The notes beneath the pieces are model-generated. The model worked only from the letters and a program-made list of their open reading frames with translations, made no database searches and had not been told where the DNA came from. The translations under genes were made by a program, and so were the position numbers. From NCBI RefSeq assembly GCF_016598575.1, contig NZ_CP066801.1, forward strand, positions 4,216,001-4,280,000: a DNA stretch of 64,000 nucleotides, read 5' to 3'. Shown here one piece after another: positions 17,115-26,723 of this stretch (within the stretch, counting starts at the first letter, position 1; each line of letters begins with the position of its first letter). Source of the stretch: Streptomyces sp. HSG2 (lineage in GTDB: Bacteria > Actinomycetota > Actinomycetes > Streptomycetales > Streptomycetaceae).

Positions 17115-17753
17115 ATGGTGAGAGTGGGGCTTACCGGTGGCATCGGCGCCGGCAAGAGCGAGGTGGCCAGGTTGCTCGTGGAGCGGGGGGCGACGTTGAT
17201 CGACGCCGACCGGGTGGCTCGGGAGGTCGTGGAGCCCGGGACGCCGGGACTCGCCGCGGTGGTCGGGGAGTTCGGCGAAGAGGTCCTTCGGGAAGACGGC
17301 ACCCTGGACCGGGCGCGGCTCGGGTCGATCGTCTTCGCCGACGCGGAGAGACTGGCTTCGTTGAACGCCCTGCTCCACCCTCTCGTCGCCGCCCGCTCGC
17401 GCGCCCTGGAGGAGGCCGCCCCCGAAGACGCGGTCGTCGTGCACGACGTGCCCCTGCTCACCGAGAACGGCCTCGCCCCCCGGTACGACGTGGTGATCGT
17501 CGTCGACGTGGACCCCGCCACCCAACTCGACCGACTCGTCCGGACACGCGGCATGACGGAGGAGGAGGCGCGGGCGCGGATGGCGGCGCAGGCGAGCCGT
17601 GCGGAGCGGCGCAGGATCGCGGACATCGTCATCGACAACGACGTGTCGCTGGAGGCGTTGGGACACCGGGTCGACGAGGTCTGGTCCGAGCTGCTCGGCC
17701 GCGCCCATCGGTCGGGTCGCGAGGCCCCTCCGCCGGGTCCGCCCCGGGAATAG
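17115..17753 (+). CDS. coaE: Dephospho-CoA kinase
   Basis: Last enzyme of coenzyme A synthesis: phosphorylates the 3'-hydroxyl of dephospho-CoA with ATP. The 212-residue product starts MVRVGLTGGIGAGKSEVARL, with the P-loop GGIGAGKS, then the diagnostic LIDADRVAREVVEPG, VHDVPLLTENGLAPRYD, RMAAQASRAERRRIAD and the closing VIDND. Length is normal for the short, single-domain form; some actinobacterial CoaE carry an extra C-terminal GrpB domain, which is absent here. The ATG at 17115 is chosen because the P-loop must follow almost directly; open frame upstream has no conserved sequence. Confidence 0.96.
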   Translation: MVRVGLTGGIGAGKSEVARLLVERGATLIDADRVAREVVEPGTPGLAAVVGEFGEEVLREDGTLDRARLGSIVFADAERLASLNALLHPLVAARSRALEEAAPEDAVVVHDVPLLTENGLAPRYDVVIVVDVDPATQLDRLVRTRGMTEEEARARMAAQASRAERRRIADIVIDNDVSLEALGHRVDEVWSELLGRAHRSGREAPPPGPPRE

Positions 17754-17800
17754 AGGTCGTCGAGCCGGCGTTGAGCCGTCCATCGAAGGAAGGACCCGCA

Positions 17801-18181
17801 GTGTTCGAGACCCGAGGTACCCCAGGACGCAGCCCGGAGACGGATGTCATCGACTACCGTGCCGCCGAGGCGCTCCTCGCCGCCCGTGACCCGCGAGGAG
17901 CGGTGCGGCTCCTCGACGGCGTCGTGGCGGCCCACCCCGAGAACACCGCCGTGCGGCTGCTGCGCGCGCGTGCCTTCTTCGCGGCGGCCCAGCTGCGCCC
18001 GGCCGAACTGGAGTTCACCGTGGTGCTGGAGCGGGAGCCGGACAACGCCTTCGCGCACTTCGCGCTCGCCCGCACCTATGAGCGTCAGGCGCGGTCGGAC
18101 GCGGCCCGGCGCCACTTCCGCCTCGCCGCTGCCCTCGATCCCAAGCCCGAATACCTGCGCCACGCGCGCTTCGAAGGCTGA
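17801..18181 (+). CDS. Tetratricopeptide repeat protein
   Basis: Small TPR protein, 126 residues from the GTG at 17801, supported by GAAGGAAGGA just upstream. Two to three TPR units are visible: AAEALLAARDPRGAVRLLDGV, NTAVRLLRARAFFAAAQLRP and NAFAHFALARTYERQARSDA, ending with ALDPKPEYLRH. It is 47 bases after coaE on the same strand and so is probably in its operon. TPR proteins mediate protein-protein contacts; the partner is unknown. Confidence 0.85.
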   Translation: MFETRGTPGRSPETDVIDYRAAEALLAARDPRGAVRLLDGVVAAHPENTAVRLLRARAFFAAAQLRPAELEFTVVLEREPDNAFAHFALARTYERQARSDAARRHFRLAAALDPKPEYLRHARFEG

Positions 18182-18247
18182 TCGGAGCCGGCACCCCGGT
18201 GCGTCCCGTGCGGTGTGTGGGGTGCCGGTGCCCGAGGGGCGTCGACC

Positions 18248-18733
18248 TCACCGCGCCCACCGGCGATCCGTCCCCGCGGAGTCGTCGGGGGCGGCCGACT
18301 CTCGCAGCCGGTCGAGTTCCCGTCGGTCGCGCTTGGTGGGGCGACCCGCCCCGCGATCACGGAAACCGGTCGGGGCGACGGCCTCCCGGGGTGGGGGCGG
18401 CGGGGATTCGTCGCGGTAGCACTCGACGGCCACCGGCGCTCCCACTCGCTTCCTGATCACCCGTGTGACCACGACGACCCGTCGGCGACCGGCGTGCCAC
18501 AGTCGTACCTCGTCGCCGACACGCAGGGAAGAGGCGGGCTTGACCCGCTCGCCGTTGACCCGGACATGGCCGCCGCGGCAGGCGCCGGCCCCGAGGGATC
18601 GTGTCTTCACCAGCCGCACGGCCCAGATCCACACGTCGACACGGACGCTGTCGCCGGTGCGCGGCCCGCCCGAGCGGGCCGTCCCGCCCGGCAGGGGGGC
18701 GTCGGCGTCGTCCGCGTCGTACTCCTCGACCAT
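18248..18733 (-). CDS. S4-domain RNA-binding protein (Hsp15/HslR-like)
   Basis: 161-residue basic protein. The S4 RNA-binding domain covers about 30-95: VRVDVWIWAVRLVKTRSLG, ACRGGHVRVNGERVKPASSLRVGDEV. The C-terminal third is rich in Arg and Pro, with a GRPTKRDRRELDRL tail that is typical of the actinobacterial HslR-like group. E. coli Hsp15 recycles 50S subunits carrying stalled peptidyl-tRNA; a related ribosome-rescue role is inferred. The acidic first 25 residues are variable. It converges with the TPR gene. Confidence 0.84.
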   Translation of the reverse strand: MVEEYDADDADAPLPGGTARSGGPRTGDSVRVDVWIWAVRLVKTRSLGAGACRGGHVRVNGERVKPASSLRVGDEVRLWHAGRRRVVVVTRVIRKRVGAPVAVECYRDESPPPPPREAVAPTGFRDRGAGRPTKRDRRELDRLRESAAPDDSAGTDRRWAR

Positions 18734-18767
18734 GCCCCGAGCCTACGCGGTGGACGGTGCCCGAGGC

Positions 18768-19235
18768 TCAGGCGTGCTGAGTCCCCCCGCCGGTCAGGGA
18801 GCGACCGGAGTCGTGCGAGAGCCAGGTCGGGAGGGTGTCCGTCACTCTGCACAGGGCCAGGTAGAGCGGTATCGGCGGGGTGTAAGGAACGGTGTCGTCC
18901 GAGCGGTGGAGGAGACGCGGCTCGACACCACCGGCCCGGGACAGCAGCGCGCCCCGCACGTACTCGGCGGGTTCCGGCCAGTCCATCGCGTGGTCGGACT
19001 CCTCGGGGACGACCCACCACCAGCGGGTGTCGTCGGCGTAGACACACCCCACCCGGGGAACCAGGGCGAGGACTCGCGGGCCCAGGTTCGCGGGGACGGA
19101 CACGGCGTCGCAGCCGAGGGGTGCGGACACGTCTCCGGGAAGGGGCAGGCGGCGTCCTCCCGCGGTCACCGGCGCACCCCGCCGGACACGCGCCAAGGAG
19201 TCCAGGCCGAGGACACCGCCGGACGACCTCCTCAC
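18768..19235 (-). CDS. Conserved-looking protein of unknown function, coupled to the ATPase gene
   Basis: 155-residue protein that I do not recognise as a named family. The GTG start at 19235 overlaps the stop of the upstream ATPase gene (GTGA), which strongly suggests translational coupling. The product has a mixed alpha/beta character with a striking DTRWWWVVPEES and WPEPAEYVRGALL; no membrane segment or known motif is seen. In context it may be a partner or modulator of the histidine-kinase-like ATPase. The function is not known. Confidence 0.68.
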   Translation of the reverse strand: MRRSSGGVLGLDSLARVRRGAPVTAGGRRLPLPGDVSAPLGCDAVSVPANLGPRVLALVPRVGCVYADDTRWWWVVPEESDHAMDWPEPAEYVRGALLSRAGGVEPRLLHRSDDTVPYTPPIPLYLALCRVTDTLPTWLSHDSGRSLTGGGTQHA

Positions 19236-19933
19236 CGCGAGGGGCCCTCGCCGGAGCGGTCCGGTCGTGCGGGGGCCGAGGGGAGGGACCGCCCGCGGGG
19301 CGGCCGTCCTACCGGCTGCGCGGTCCACAGGGACGAGGGCTCGCCGGGTCGCGGACTCTCCCGCTCCCCCTCGGGCTCGCGCTCGGGGGGGCCCGGCTTG
19401 GGCCGGGCGCCCCACCCCAGGTCACCGCGGGGGCGGACGACGCTCGGCTCCCGTTCCGCCCGGCACGGCAGGTCCGCCCAGACCAGCAGGCCACTCTCGT
19501 GCTCCTCGACGCCCCACGCGGCGCACACCGACTCCACCAACAGCAGCCCGCGACCTCGTTCGTCCTCCGGTCCGCTGCCGCGGACCACGCCGGGCCGGTC
19601 CGCGGCGCACCCCTCGTCGTGGACGACGACACGCAACACATCGTCCCCGCGGCGTAGTTCGCACACCACACGCCGACTCGCGGTGTGGACGACGGCGTTG
19701 GTGACCAACTCGGAGACGACCAGGACGGCGTCCTGACCGGTGGCCTCGCACAGCGACCAGTCGGCCAGTCGGGCCCGCGTCGTCCGTCGGGCCTCCGCGG
19801 GGGAGCCCGGGTGCGCGGCCAGTTCGAAGCGGAACCGGCGCTCTGTTCCTCTGGTGGATACGACTGGCGTGGCGGCGCCCGTGCTGAGGGGGGCCGCGGC
19901 GTCCAAGGGCGCGGGCGGAATCACGGTTGCCAC
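19232..19933 (-). CDS. Histidine-kinase-like ATPase domain protein (anti-sigma/SpoIIAB-like)
   Basis: Single-domain GHKL ATPase of the RsbW/SpoIIAB-like type that is abundant in streptomycetes. N-box: DAVLVVSELVTNAVVHT; G1: VVVHDEGC; G2-like DERGRGLLLVESV. These residues form the Bergerat ATP-binding fold; members can act as serine kinases of anti-sigma antagonists or bind XRE partners. The C-terminal 75 residues are Pro/Arg-rich. Start is uncertain: GTG at 19933 is used, but GTG 19924 or TTG 19960 are possible. It is divergent from an XRE-DUF5753 regulator and a DUF397 gene, a recurrent three-gene arrangement in Streptomyces. Confidence 0.83.
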   Translation of the reverse strand: MATVIPPAPLDAAAPLSTGAATPVVSTRGTERRFRFELAAHPGSPAEARRTTRARLADWSLCEATGQDAVLVVSELVTNAVVHTASRRVVCELRRGDDVLRVVVHDEGCAADRPGVVRGSGPEDERGRGLLLVESVCAAWGVEEHESGLLVWADLPCRAEREPSVVRPRGDLGWGARPKPGPPEREPEGERESPRPGEPSSLWTAQPVGRPPRGRSLPSAPARPDRSGEGPSR

Positions 19934-19964
19934 TATCTCCCCGCCGTGCACACTTGGCAAGGGT

Positions 19965-19985
19965 CACTCTGAAAAATGCAGAGTG
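19965..19985. promoter_or_regulatory. Operator-like inverted repeat between the ATPase and XRE genes
   Basis: CACTCTG (19965-19971), AAAAATG, CAGAGTG (19979-19985): 7-bp arms around an A-rich centre, unusual in this GC-rich sequence. It lies 32-52 bases upstream of the ATPase GTG and in the spacer shared with the XRE regulator, a position expected for a regulator-binding site. Confidence 0.55.
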
Positions 19986-20211
19986 CACTGCGCGCGTTCG
20001 AACAGTCATGGCACACTTCTGCCGACAACCCGCCGAGCGACGGCGCTTCGGATCGCCGAGGGCCCCGTTCCTTCGACGGTCCTCGAAGGACGTGGCTCGG
20101 CCGTCCGTGTCCCTGGGGGCTCCGTCGACCCGACCTCCGGCGCGTACGCTCCGGCGCGCGTCGTGCCCGGGGCGCACGGTCGGGAACCAGGATCTGCGAG
20201 GAGGAGGAGCG

Positions 20212-21072
20212 GTGAGCGAACCGCGGTCGGCGCCGACGGTCGGTCAGGTCGTCCTCGGTCGACGCCTGCTCGACCTCCGGGAACGCGCCGGCATGCGACG
20301 AGAGGACGCCGCCGGCGTGCTCCATGTCGCGTCCGCCACGATCCGTCGTATGGAGACGGCCGAGGTAGCGCTGAAGATCCCCTACCTACAACTCCTGCTG
20401 AAGGCCTACGGCGTCCCAGACGACGAGGCGGAGACCTTCGTCCGCCTCGCGGAGGAGGCCAACCGGCCCGGCTGGTGGCAGCGGTTCCACGACATCCTGC
20501 CCGGCTGGTTCTCCATGTACGTCAGCCTGGAGGGCGCGGCCTGCCTGATCCGCTCCTACGAACCCCACTTCGTGCCCGGACTGCTCCAGACTGAGGACTA
20601 CGCGCGCGCGGTCCTGCGATCCGGGGCCGTGGGGCAGAGCGGGCCCGAGGGCATCGAACGCCATGTGGCGCTGCGGCGAAGGCGGCAGGAGTTGCTGGCA
20701 CGCCCCGACGCCCCCCGACTCTGGGTGGTCATGGACGAGACCGTCCTGCGTCGCCCCGTCGGGGGGTCGCGGGTGATGCGCGCCCAGATCGAGCGACTGC
20801 TGGAGGCGGTCGAACTGCCGCGAGTCACCCTTCAGGTGATCCCGTTCGACAGCGGGCCGCATCCCGGGACCTACGGTCCCTTCGTGTTGTTCCGGTTCGC
20901 CGTGCCGGAGTTGCCGGACATGGTCTACAGCGAGTACCTGACCGGCGCCGTCTACCTGGACGCTCGCCCGGAGGTGGCCGCGCACCTCGAGGTCATGGAC
21001 CGCATGGCCGCGCAGGCCGCCACGGCCCATCGCACGAGGGAGATCCTCCGGGACCTCCGCAAGGAGCTGTGA
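20212..21072 (+). CDS. XRE-family regulator with C-terminal DUF5753
   Basis: 286-residue DNA-binding protein. The N-terminal helix-turn-helix is at about 12-70: LGRRLLDLRERAGMRREDAAG, HVASATIRRMETAEVALK. The rest is a DUF5753 domain, recognised by WWQRFHDILPGWFSMYVSLE, YEPHFVPGLLQTEDYARAVL and VIPFDSGPHPGTYGPFVLFRF. Proteins of this design (WhiJ-like) occur in large numbers in Streptomyces, usually beside a DUF397 protein, and influence development and secondary metabolism. The GTG at 20212 is preceded by GAGGAGGAG. The stop codon abuts the ATG of the DUF397 gene, so the two are co-translated. Confidence 0.93.
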   Translation: MSEPRSAPTVGQVVLGRRLLDLRERAGMRREDAAGVLHVASATIRRMETAEVALKIPYLQLLLKAYGVPDDEAETFVRLAEEANRPGWWQRFHDILPGWFSMYVSLEGAACLIRSYEPHFVPGLLQTEDYARAVLRSGAVGQSGPEGIERHVALRRRRQELLARPDAPRLWVVMDETVLRRPVGGSRVMRAQIERLLEAVELPRVTLQVIPFDSGPHPGTYGPFVLFRFAVPELPDMVYSEYLTGAVYLDARPEVAAHLEVMDRMAAQAATAHRTREILRDLRKEL

Positions 21073-21336
21073 ATGGACGGCACCACGCCACCCCGCCCCG
21101 CCGAGCGCGTCTACAACGGCATGCCCGCCCGGGACCTGGGAAGCGAGGGCTGGCACCGTCCCTGGAGCGGGGGCAACGGCGGGAACTGCCTGGAGGCGAT
21201 GAAACTCTCCGACGGGCGAATCGCCGTACGGCAGTCCACCGACCCAGAGGGACCGGCGCTGATCTACACCACGGACGAGATGACCGCCTTCATCGAAGGG
21301 GCGAAGGCCGGAGCAGCGGACTTCCTGCTCTCCTAG
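21073..21336 (+). CDS. DUF397 domain protein
   Basis: 87-residue protein ending in the DUF397 module: WHRPWSGGNGGNCLEAMKLS, VRQSTDPEGPALIYTTDEMT, FIEGAKAGAADFLL. DUF397 proteins pair genetically with XRE-DUF5753 regulators and are thought to antagonise or relay signals to them. The ATG directly follows the TGA of the regulator (no intervening base). The N-terminal 25 residues precede the usual domain and may be specific to this locus. Confidence 0.92.
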   Translation: MDGTTPPRPAERVYNGMPARDLGSEGWHRPWSGGNGGNCLEAMKLSDGRIAVRQSTDPEGPALIYTTDEMTAFIEGAKAGAADFLLS

Positions 21337-21440
21337 GGTGTGCTTCGACAGTCACGCCGTGGCCCACGCCCGGCAGGCGGGGCTCTCGGAGCACGCCCCG
21401 AGCGGCCGCGAGGCAGGCGCCCCCGCCCCTGCGCCCACCG

Positions 21441-22934
21441 TCAGGCCCGCAAGGGACGGTCGCCCGGACGGACCGGCGCCGGGAGCCGCGATTCCGCGCC
21501 GTCGGCGAGAAACCGGTCGACGGCGGACGCCACGGAGCGCCCCTCCGCGATGGCCCACACGATCAGCGACTGGCCGCGGGCGGCGTCCCCCGCCGCGAAG
21601 ACCCCCGGGACGCGGGTGGCGAAGGAGTCGTCCCTGGCTATCGTCCCGTCGGGATCCAGCCCCAGCCCCAGCTGATCCACGAGGCCGTCGGCGGGGTCGG
21701 GACCGGAGAACCCCAGCGCGAGAAGGACCAGTTCGGCGGGCAGGGTTCGTTCACCGTCGGGGAGGGGCCGACGGTCTCCGTCCACGTCGACCAGACGGAG
21801 CGACCGCACGTGCCCGTCTCCGTCGCCGGACAGGCGGAGCGCGGAGACGGCGAACAGACGCGCGTCCGCCTCCGCGGTCGGGGCGGCCCGCAGGTCGCGA
21901 GCCTCCTCGTGGGCCGGGGAGAGTCGGTAGAGCCCCGGATACGTCGGCCAGGGGTCGCGCTCCGCGTCGCGTTCCGTCCCCGGGCGCGGGGAGATGTCCA
22001 GCTGTGTCACGGACGCGGCGCCTTCCCGGATCGCGGTGCCCAGGCAGTCGGCGCCGGTGTCCCCGCCACCTATGATCACCACGTGCCGACCGGCCGCGGA
22101 CAGCGGGGACACCTCCAGATCTCCCTCGCACACCCGGTTGGCGAGCGGGAGATACTCCATCGCCTGATGGACCCCGGCGAGATCCCGACCCGGCACCCCG
22201 AGTTCCCGCCACGCGCCGGCCCCCACGGCGACCACCAGGGCGTCGTGCCCGCTCGCCAGCTCCGCCGCCCCGACATCGCGTCCCACCTCGGTCGACGTGC
22301 GGAACCGGGTGCCCTCCGCCCGGATCTGGTCGATCCTCCGGTCCAGAAGGCCCTTGCGCATCTTGAACTCCGGAATGCCGTACCGCAGCAGTCCGCCGAG
22401 GCGATCGGCCTTCTCGTACACCGTGACCGTGTGCCCCGCCCGCGTCAGTTGTTGCGCCGCCGCGAGCCCCGTCGGCCCCGAGCCGACCACCGCCACGCTC
22501 TTCCCGGAGAGGCGCTCCGGCGGGCGGGGCGGCGCGAAACTCTCCTCCCAGGCGCGGTCCGCGACGGCGCACTCCACGTTCCTGATGGCGACCGCCGGCC
22601 GATCGATCGCCAGCACACAACCGGCCTCGCACGGCGCCGGGCACAACCGCCCGGTGAACTCGGGGAAGTTGTCGGTGGCGTGCAGTCGATCGGCCGCCGC
22701 TCGCCAGTCGTCCCTGTACACCAGGTCGTTCCACTCGGGGACCAGGTTGCCCAGCGGACAGGCCTCGTGGCAGAACGGGACGCCGCAGTCCATGCACCGG
22801 CCGGCCTGCCCTCCCACGATCGGCAGCAGCGCTCCGGGCACGGTGACCTCGTCCCAGTCCCGGACGCGTTCGTCAACCGGCCGGCGAGGCCATTCCATTC
22901 GGCTCGTCGTCAGGAAGCCCTTGGGATCGGCCAT
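21441..22934 (-). CDS. gltD: Glutamate synthase small-subunit-like oxidoreductase (GltD paralogue)
   Basis: FAD- and Fe-S-dependent NADPH oxidoreductase, 497 residues from the ATG at 22934, preceded by GAGGACG. N-terminal cysteine clusters CMDCGVPFCHEACPLGN and CPAPCEAGC bind two 4Fe-4S centres; VAVVGSGPTGLAAAQQL is the FAD dinucleotide fold and VVIIGGGDTGADCLGTA the NADPH fold; GVFAAGDAARGQSLIVWAIAEG closes the second FAD contact. In canonical glutamate synthase this subunit passes electrons to GltB. No gltB is adjacent, so it may serve another acceptor enzyme or be a second gltD copy. Confidence 0.9.
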   Translation of the reverse strand: MADPKGFLTTSRMEWPRRPVDERVRDWDEVTVPGALLPIVGGQAGRCMDCGVPFCHEACPLGNLVPEWNDLVYRDDWRAAADRLHATDNFPEFTGRLCPAPCEAGCVLAIDRPAVAIRNVECAVADRAWEESFAPPRPPERLSGKSVAVVGSGPTGLAAAQQLTRAGHTVTVYEKADRLGGLLRYGIPEFKMRKGLLDRRIDQIRAEGTRFRTSTEVGRDVGAAELASGHDALVVAVGAGAWRELGVPGRDLAGVHQAMEYLPLANRVCEGDLEVSPLSAAGRHVVIIGGGDTGADCLGTAIREGAASVTQLDISPRPGTERDAERDPWPTYPGLYRLSPAHEEARDLRAAPTAEADARLFAVSALRLSGDGDGHVRSLRLVDVDGDRRPLPDGERTLPAELVLLALGFSGPDPADGLVDQLGLGLDPDGTIARDDSFATRVPGVFAAGDAARGQSLIVWAIAEGRSVASAVDRFLADGAESRLPAPVRPGDRPLRA

Positions 22935-23008
22935 GGCCGTCGTCCTCACGTGCCGCGGCCACCGGGCGCGGGCGCCCGGTGGCGCTCCTCCTCCCACGGT
23001 ACGCCCGG

Positions 23009-24034
23009 TCAGCGGGCGGCCGACGGGTCCCGTACCGCGTCGCGGACCAGGTCGGGGCGGTTGGAGATGATGCCGTCCACCCCGTACTCGGCGACCCGGC
23101 GCGCGGTGTCGACGTCGTCGATCGTCCAGGTGAAGACCTCAAGGGGCTCGCCGTGCGGCCCCGCCAACGCGTGCGCCGCGGCCACGAAGTCCGGGGTGAG
23201 GTCGGTGTGACGTGGGTTGACCTGGTCGGCGAAGGCCGCGTACACGGGGAGCGCGGAGACCGCGGGCGTACCGATGAACCCGGTCCGCACCGAGGGCGCG
23301 AGGCCGTGGACGGTCCGCACGCTCTCGGCGCTGAAGCTCTGCACGATCAGTCGTTCCGTCGGGCCGTGGGCCCGCGGCGCGATCCACCCCTCGGCGGTCA
23401 GGACACGGAGGATCTGCCCCTCGATCCCCGGGTACGACTCCGGGTGCTTGATCTCGACCAGGAGCGAGACACCGCGCGATTCGGCCCGTCGCGCGAACTC
23501 CGCCAGTGTGGGCACGCCCTCGCCCGCGTAGGCGTCGCCGAACCAGCCACCGGCGTCCAGACGGTCGATCTCCGCCGCCGTGAAGTCCTTCACCAGCCAG
23601 GGCGCCCGGTCCGGGAAGACCTCCTCCACGTCCGTGGTGCGCTCCAGGTCGCGGTCGTGGACCACGACCAGCTCGCCGTCCCTGGTGCGCTGGACATCGT
23701 TCTCGACCCACCCGATCCCCAGCTCGGCCGCTCTGTCGAGGGCGGCGAGAGTGTTCTCGGGGGCGTAGGCGGAGGCACCCCGGTGGGCGACGACCTCCGG
23801 ACCGGACACGAGGGTGAGGGCCGCGCCCGCCACCTCCCTGTCGGATCCGCCGGGTCGGCCGGTCGTCTCGCGGGCCGACCGGTCGGTGGTGAGGCGACCT
23901 GGGGCCGACACCGTCTCGACTTCGGTCACCGGCCCGGCGGGGACAGGGGTGGCCCGGACGGGGGCGACGGGGGCGGGCAGCGCCACGATCCCCAGGAGCC
24001 CGACGATCGCCAGGGTCGCTGTGCGGGTGTGCAT
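23009..24034 (-). CDS. Secreted glycerophosphodiester phosphodiesterase
   Basis: Predicted secreted enzyme that releases glycerol-3-phosphate from glycerophosphodiesters or teichoic acid, 341 residues. A signal peptide (HTRTATLAIVGLLGIVALPAPVAP) is followed by a variable linker and the GDPD barrel from about residue 80: VVAHRGASAYAPENTLAAL (catalytic His with Glu), WVENDVQRTRDGELVVVHD (Glu and Asp metal ligands, second catalytic His) and LLVEIKHP. The closing VFTWTIDDVDTARRVAEYG and DGIISNRPDL are also conserved. In streptomycetes such enzymes are often phosphate-regulated; I see no clear PHO box upstream. Confidence 0.92.
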   Translation of the reverse strand: MHTRTATLAIVGLLGIVALPAPVAPVRATPVPAGPVTEVETVSAPGRLTTDRSARETTGRPGGSDREVAGAALTLVSGPEVVAHRGASAYAPENTLAALDRAAELGIGWVENDVQRTRDGELVVVHDRDLERTTDVEEVFPDRAPWLVKDFTAAEIDRLDAGGWFGDAYAGEGVPTLAEFARRAESRGVSLLVEIKHPESYPGIEGQILRVLTAEGWIAPRAHGPTERLIVQSFSAESVRTVHGLAPSVRTGFIGTPAVSALPVYAAFADQVNPRHTDLTPDFVAAAHALAGPHGEPLEVFTWTIDDVDTARRVAEYGVDGIISNRPDLVRDAVRDPSAAR

Positions 24035-24237
24035 GCGTACTCCTCGCTCTGGTGGCCACGGAAAGTCCCACGGTGACAGCAGAGCGTCAACGGCCGAGGG
24101 TTTCGAGATGACCGTGGGCTGAATGGCGGGTCCCGTCCGGCCGCGGCCGGGGACCGCCGGCCGCGGAAGCCCCGTCCCGAGCCGCCGAGCCGCACGGCCC
24201 CGCCCCGCTGTCGGTGCGGAGTCGTACGGTGGGACCC

Positions 24238-26397
<2,160 letters not shown>

Positions 26398-26517
26398 GGG
26401 CCCCCTTGCCCGGACCACCCGCCGCCCGTCGCCGGGCGCCGACGGTGGTGCCCGGCCTCCCCGCGGCGGCTGCGTGACCCCGCTGAGCAGCAGCCTTGGC
26501 CATACCTTGCGCGACTC

Positions 26518-26546
26518 TTTACCTTTCCTTGGGGTGCGGGTACTCT
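26518..26546 (+). promoter_or_regulatory. Promoter of the riboswitch-terC transcript
   Basis: TTTACC (26518-26523), 17-base spacer, TACTCT (26541-26546). The predicted start point, near 26553, falls just before the first base of the riboswitch closing stem, which supports the assignment. Confidence 0.65.
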
Positions 26547-26554
26547 CGACGGCA

Positions 26555-26676
26555 CGGAGGGGAGTACTCCCTGGCTTTTCACGGCGCGCCCGTCAGTACG
26601 GACTCGGTCCCGGGGCGCCGGCCCCGTGGGCTCGTGCGCGTATCCGGCGTCGGACACGGGGTGGAGGAGACCTCCG
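26555..26676 (+). ncRNA. yybP-ykoY manganese riboswitch
   Basis: The leader of terC carries the hallmarks of the Mn2+-sensing yybP-ykoY class. The closing stem P1 is CGGAGG (26555-26560) with CCTCCG (26671-26676). Directly inside are the conserved GGAGTA on the 5' side (26561-26566) and GAGGAGA just before the 3' strand, matching the GGGGAGUA ... AGACC pattern of this class. The intervening bases form GC-rich helices, including GGGGC-GCCG-GCCCC and TCCG-GCGT-CGGA. The downstream gene belongs to the TerC/Alx family, the usual partner of this riboswitch. I could not run a covariance model. Confidence 0.82.
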
Positions 26677-26719
26677 GCAGCGACGAGCTGATCCATGCCG
26701 TGTGACGCACTGCCGGAGG
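26671..26719 (+). promoter_or_regulatory. Riboswitch expression platform: Shine-Dalgarno sequestering helix
   Basis: CCTCCGGCAG (26671-26680) is the exact reverse complement of CTGCCGGAGG (26710-26719), which contains the Shine-Dalgarno sequence of terC four bases before its GTG. The first six bases are also the 3' strand of riboswitch stem P1, so the two helices exclude each other. This predicts translation off without Mn2+ and on with Mn2+. Confidence 0.72.
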
Positions 26720-26723
26720 CGTA

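Noticed and set aside
21378..21400. Weak hairpin CGGGGC...GCCCCG between the DUF397 gene and gltD
   Set aside because: Only six base pairs with an 11-base loop, expected by chance at this GC content.
26496..26705. Apparent 69-codon ORF between uvrB and terC
   Set aside because: It overlaps the riboswitch throughout, has no ribosome-binding site and no protein-like features; the RNA structure explains the conservation-like pattern better.
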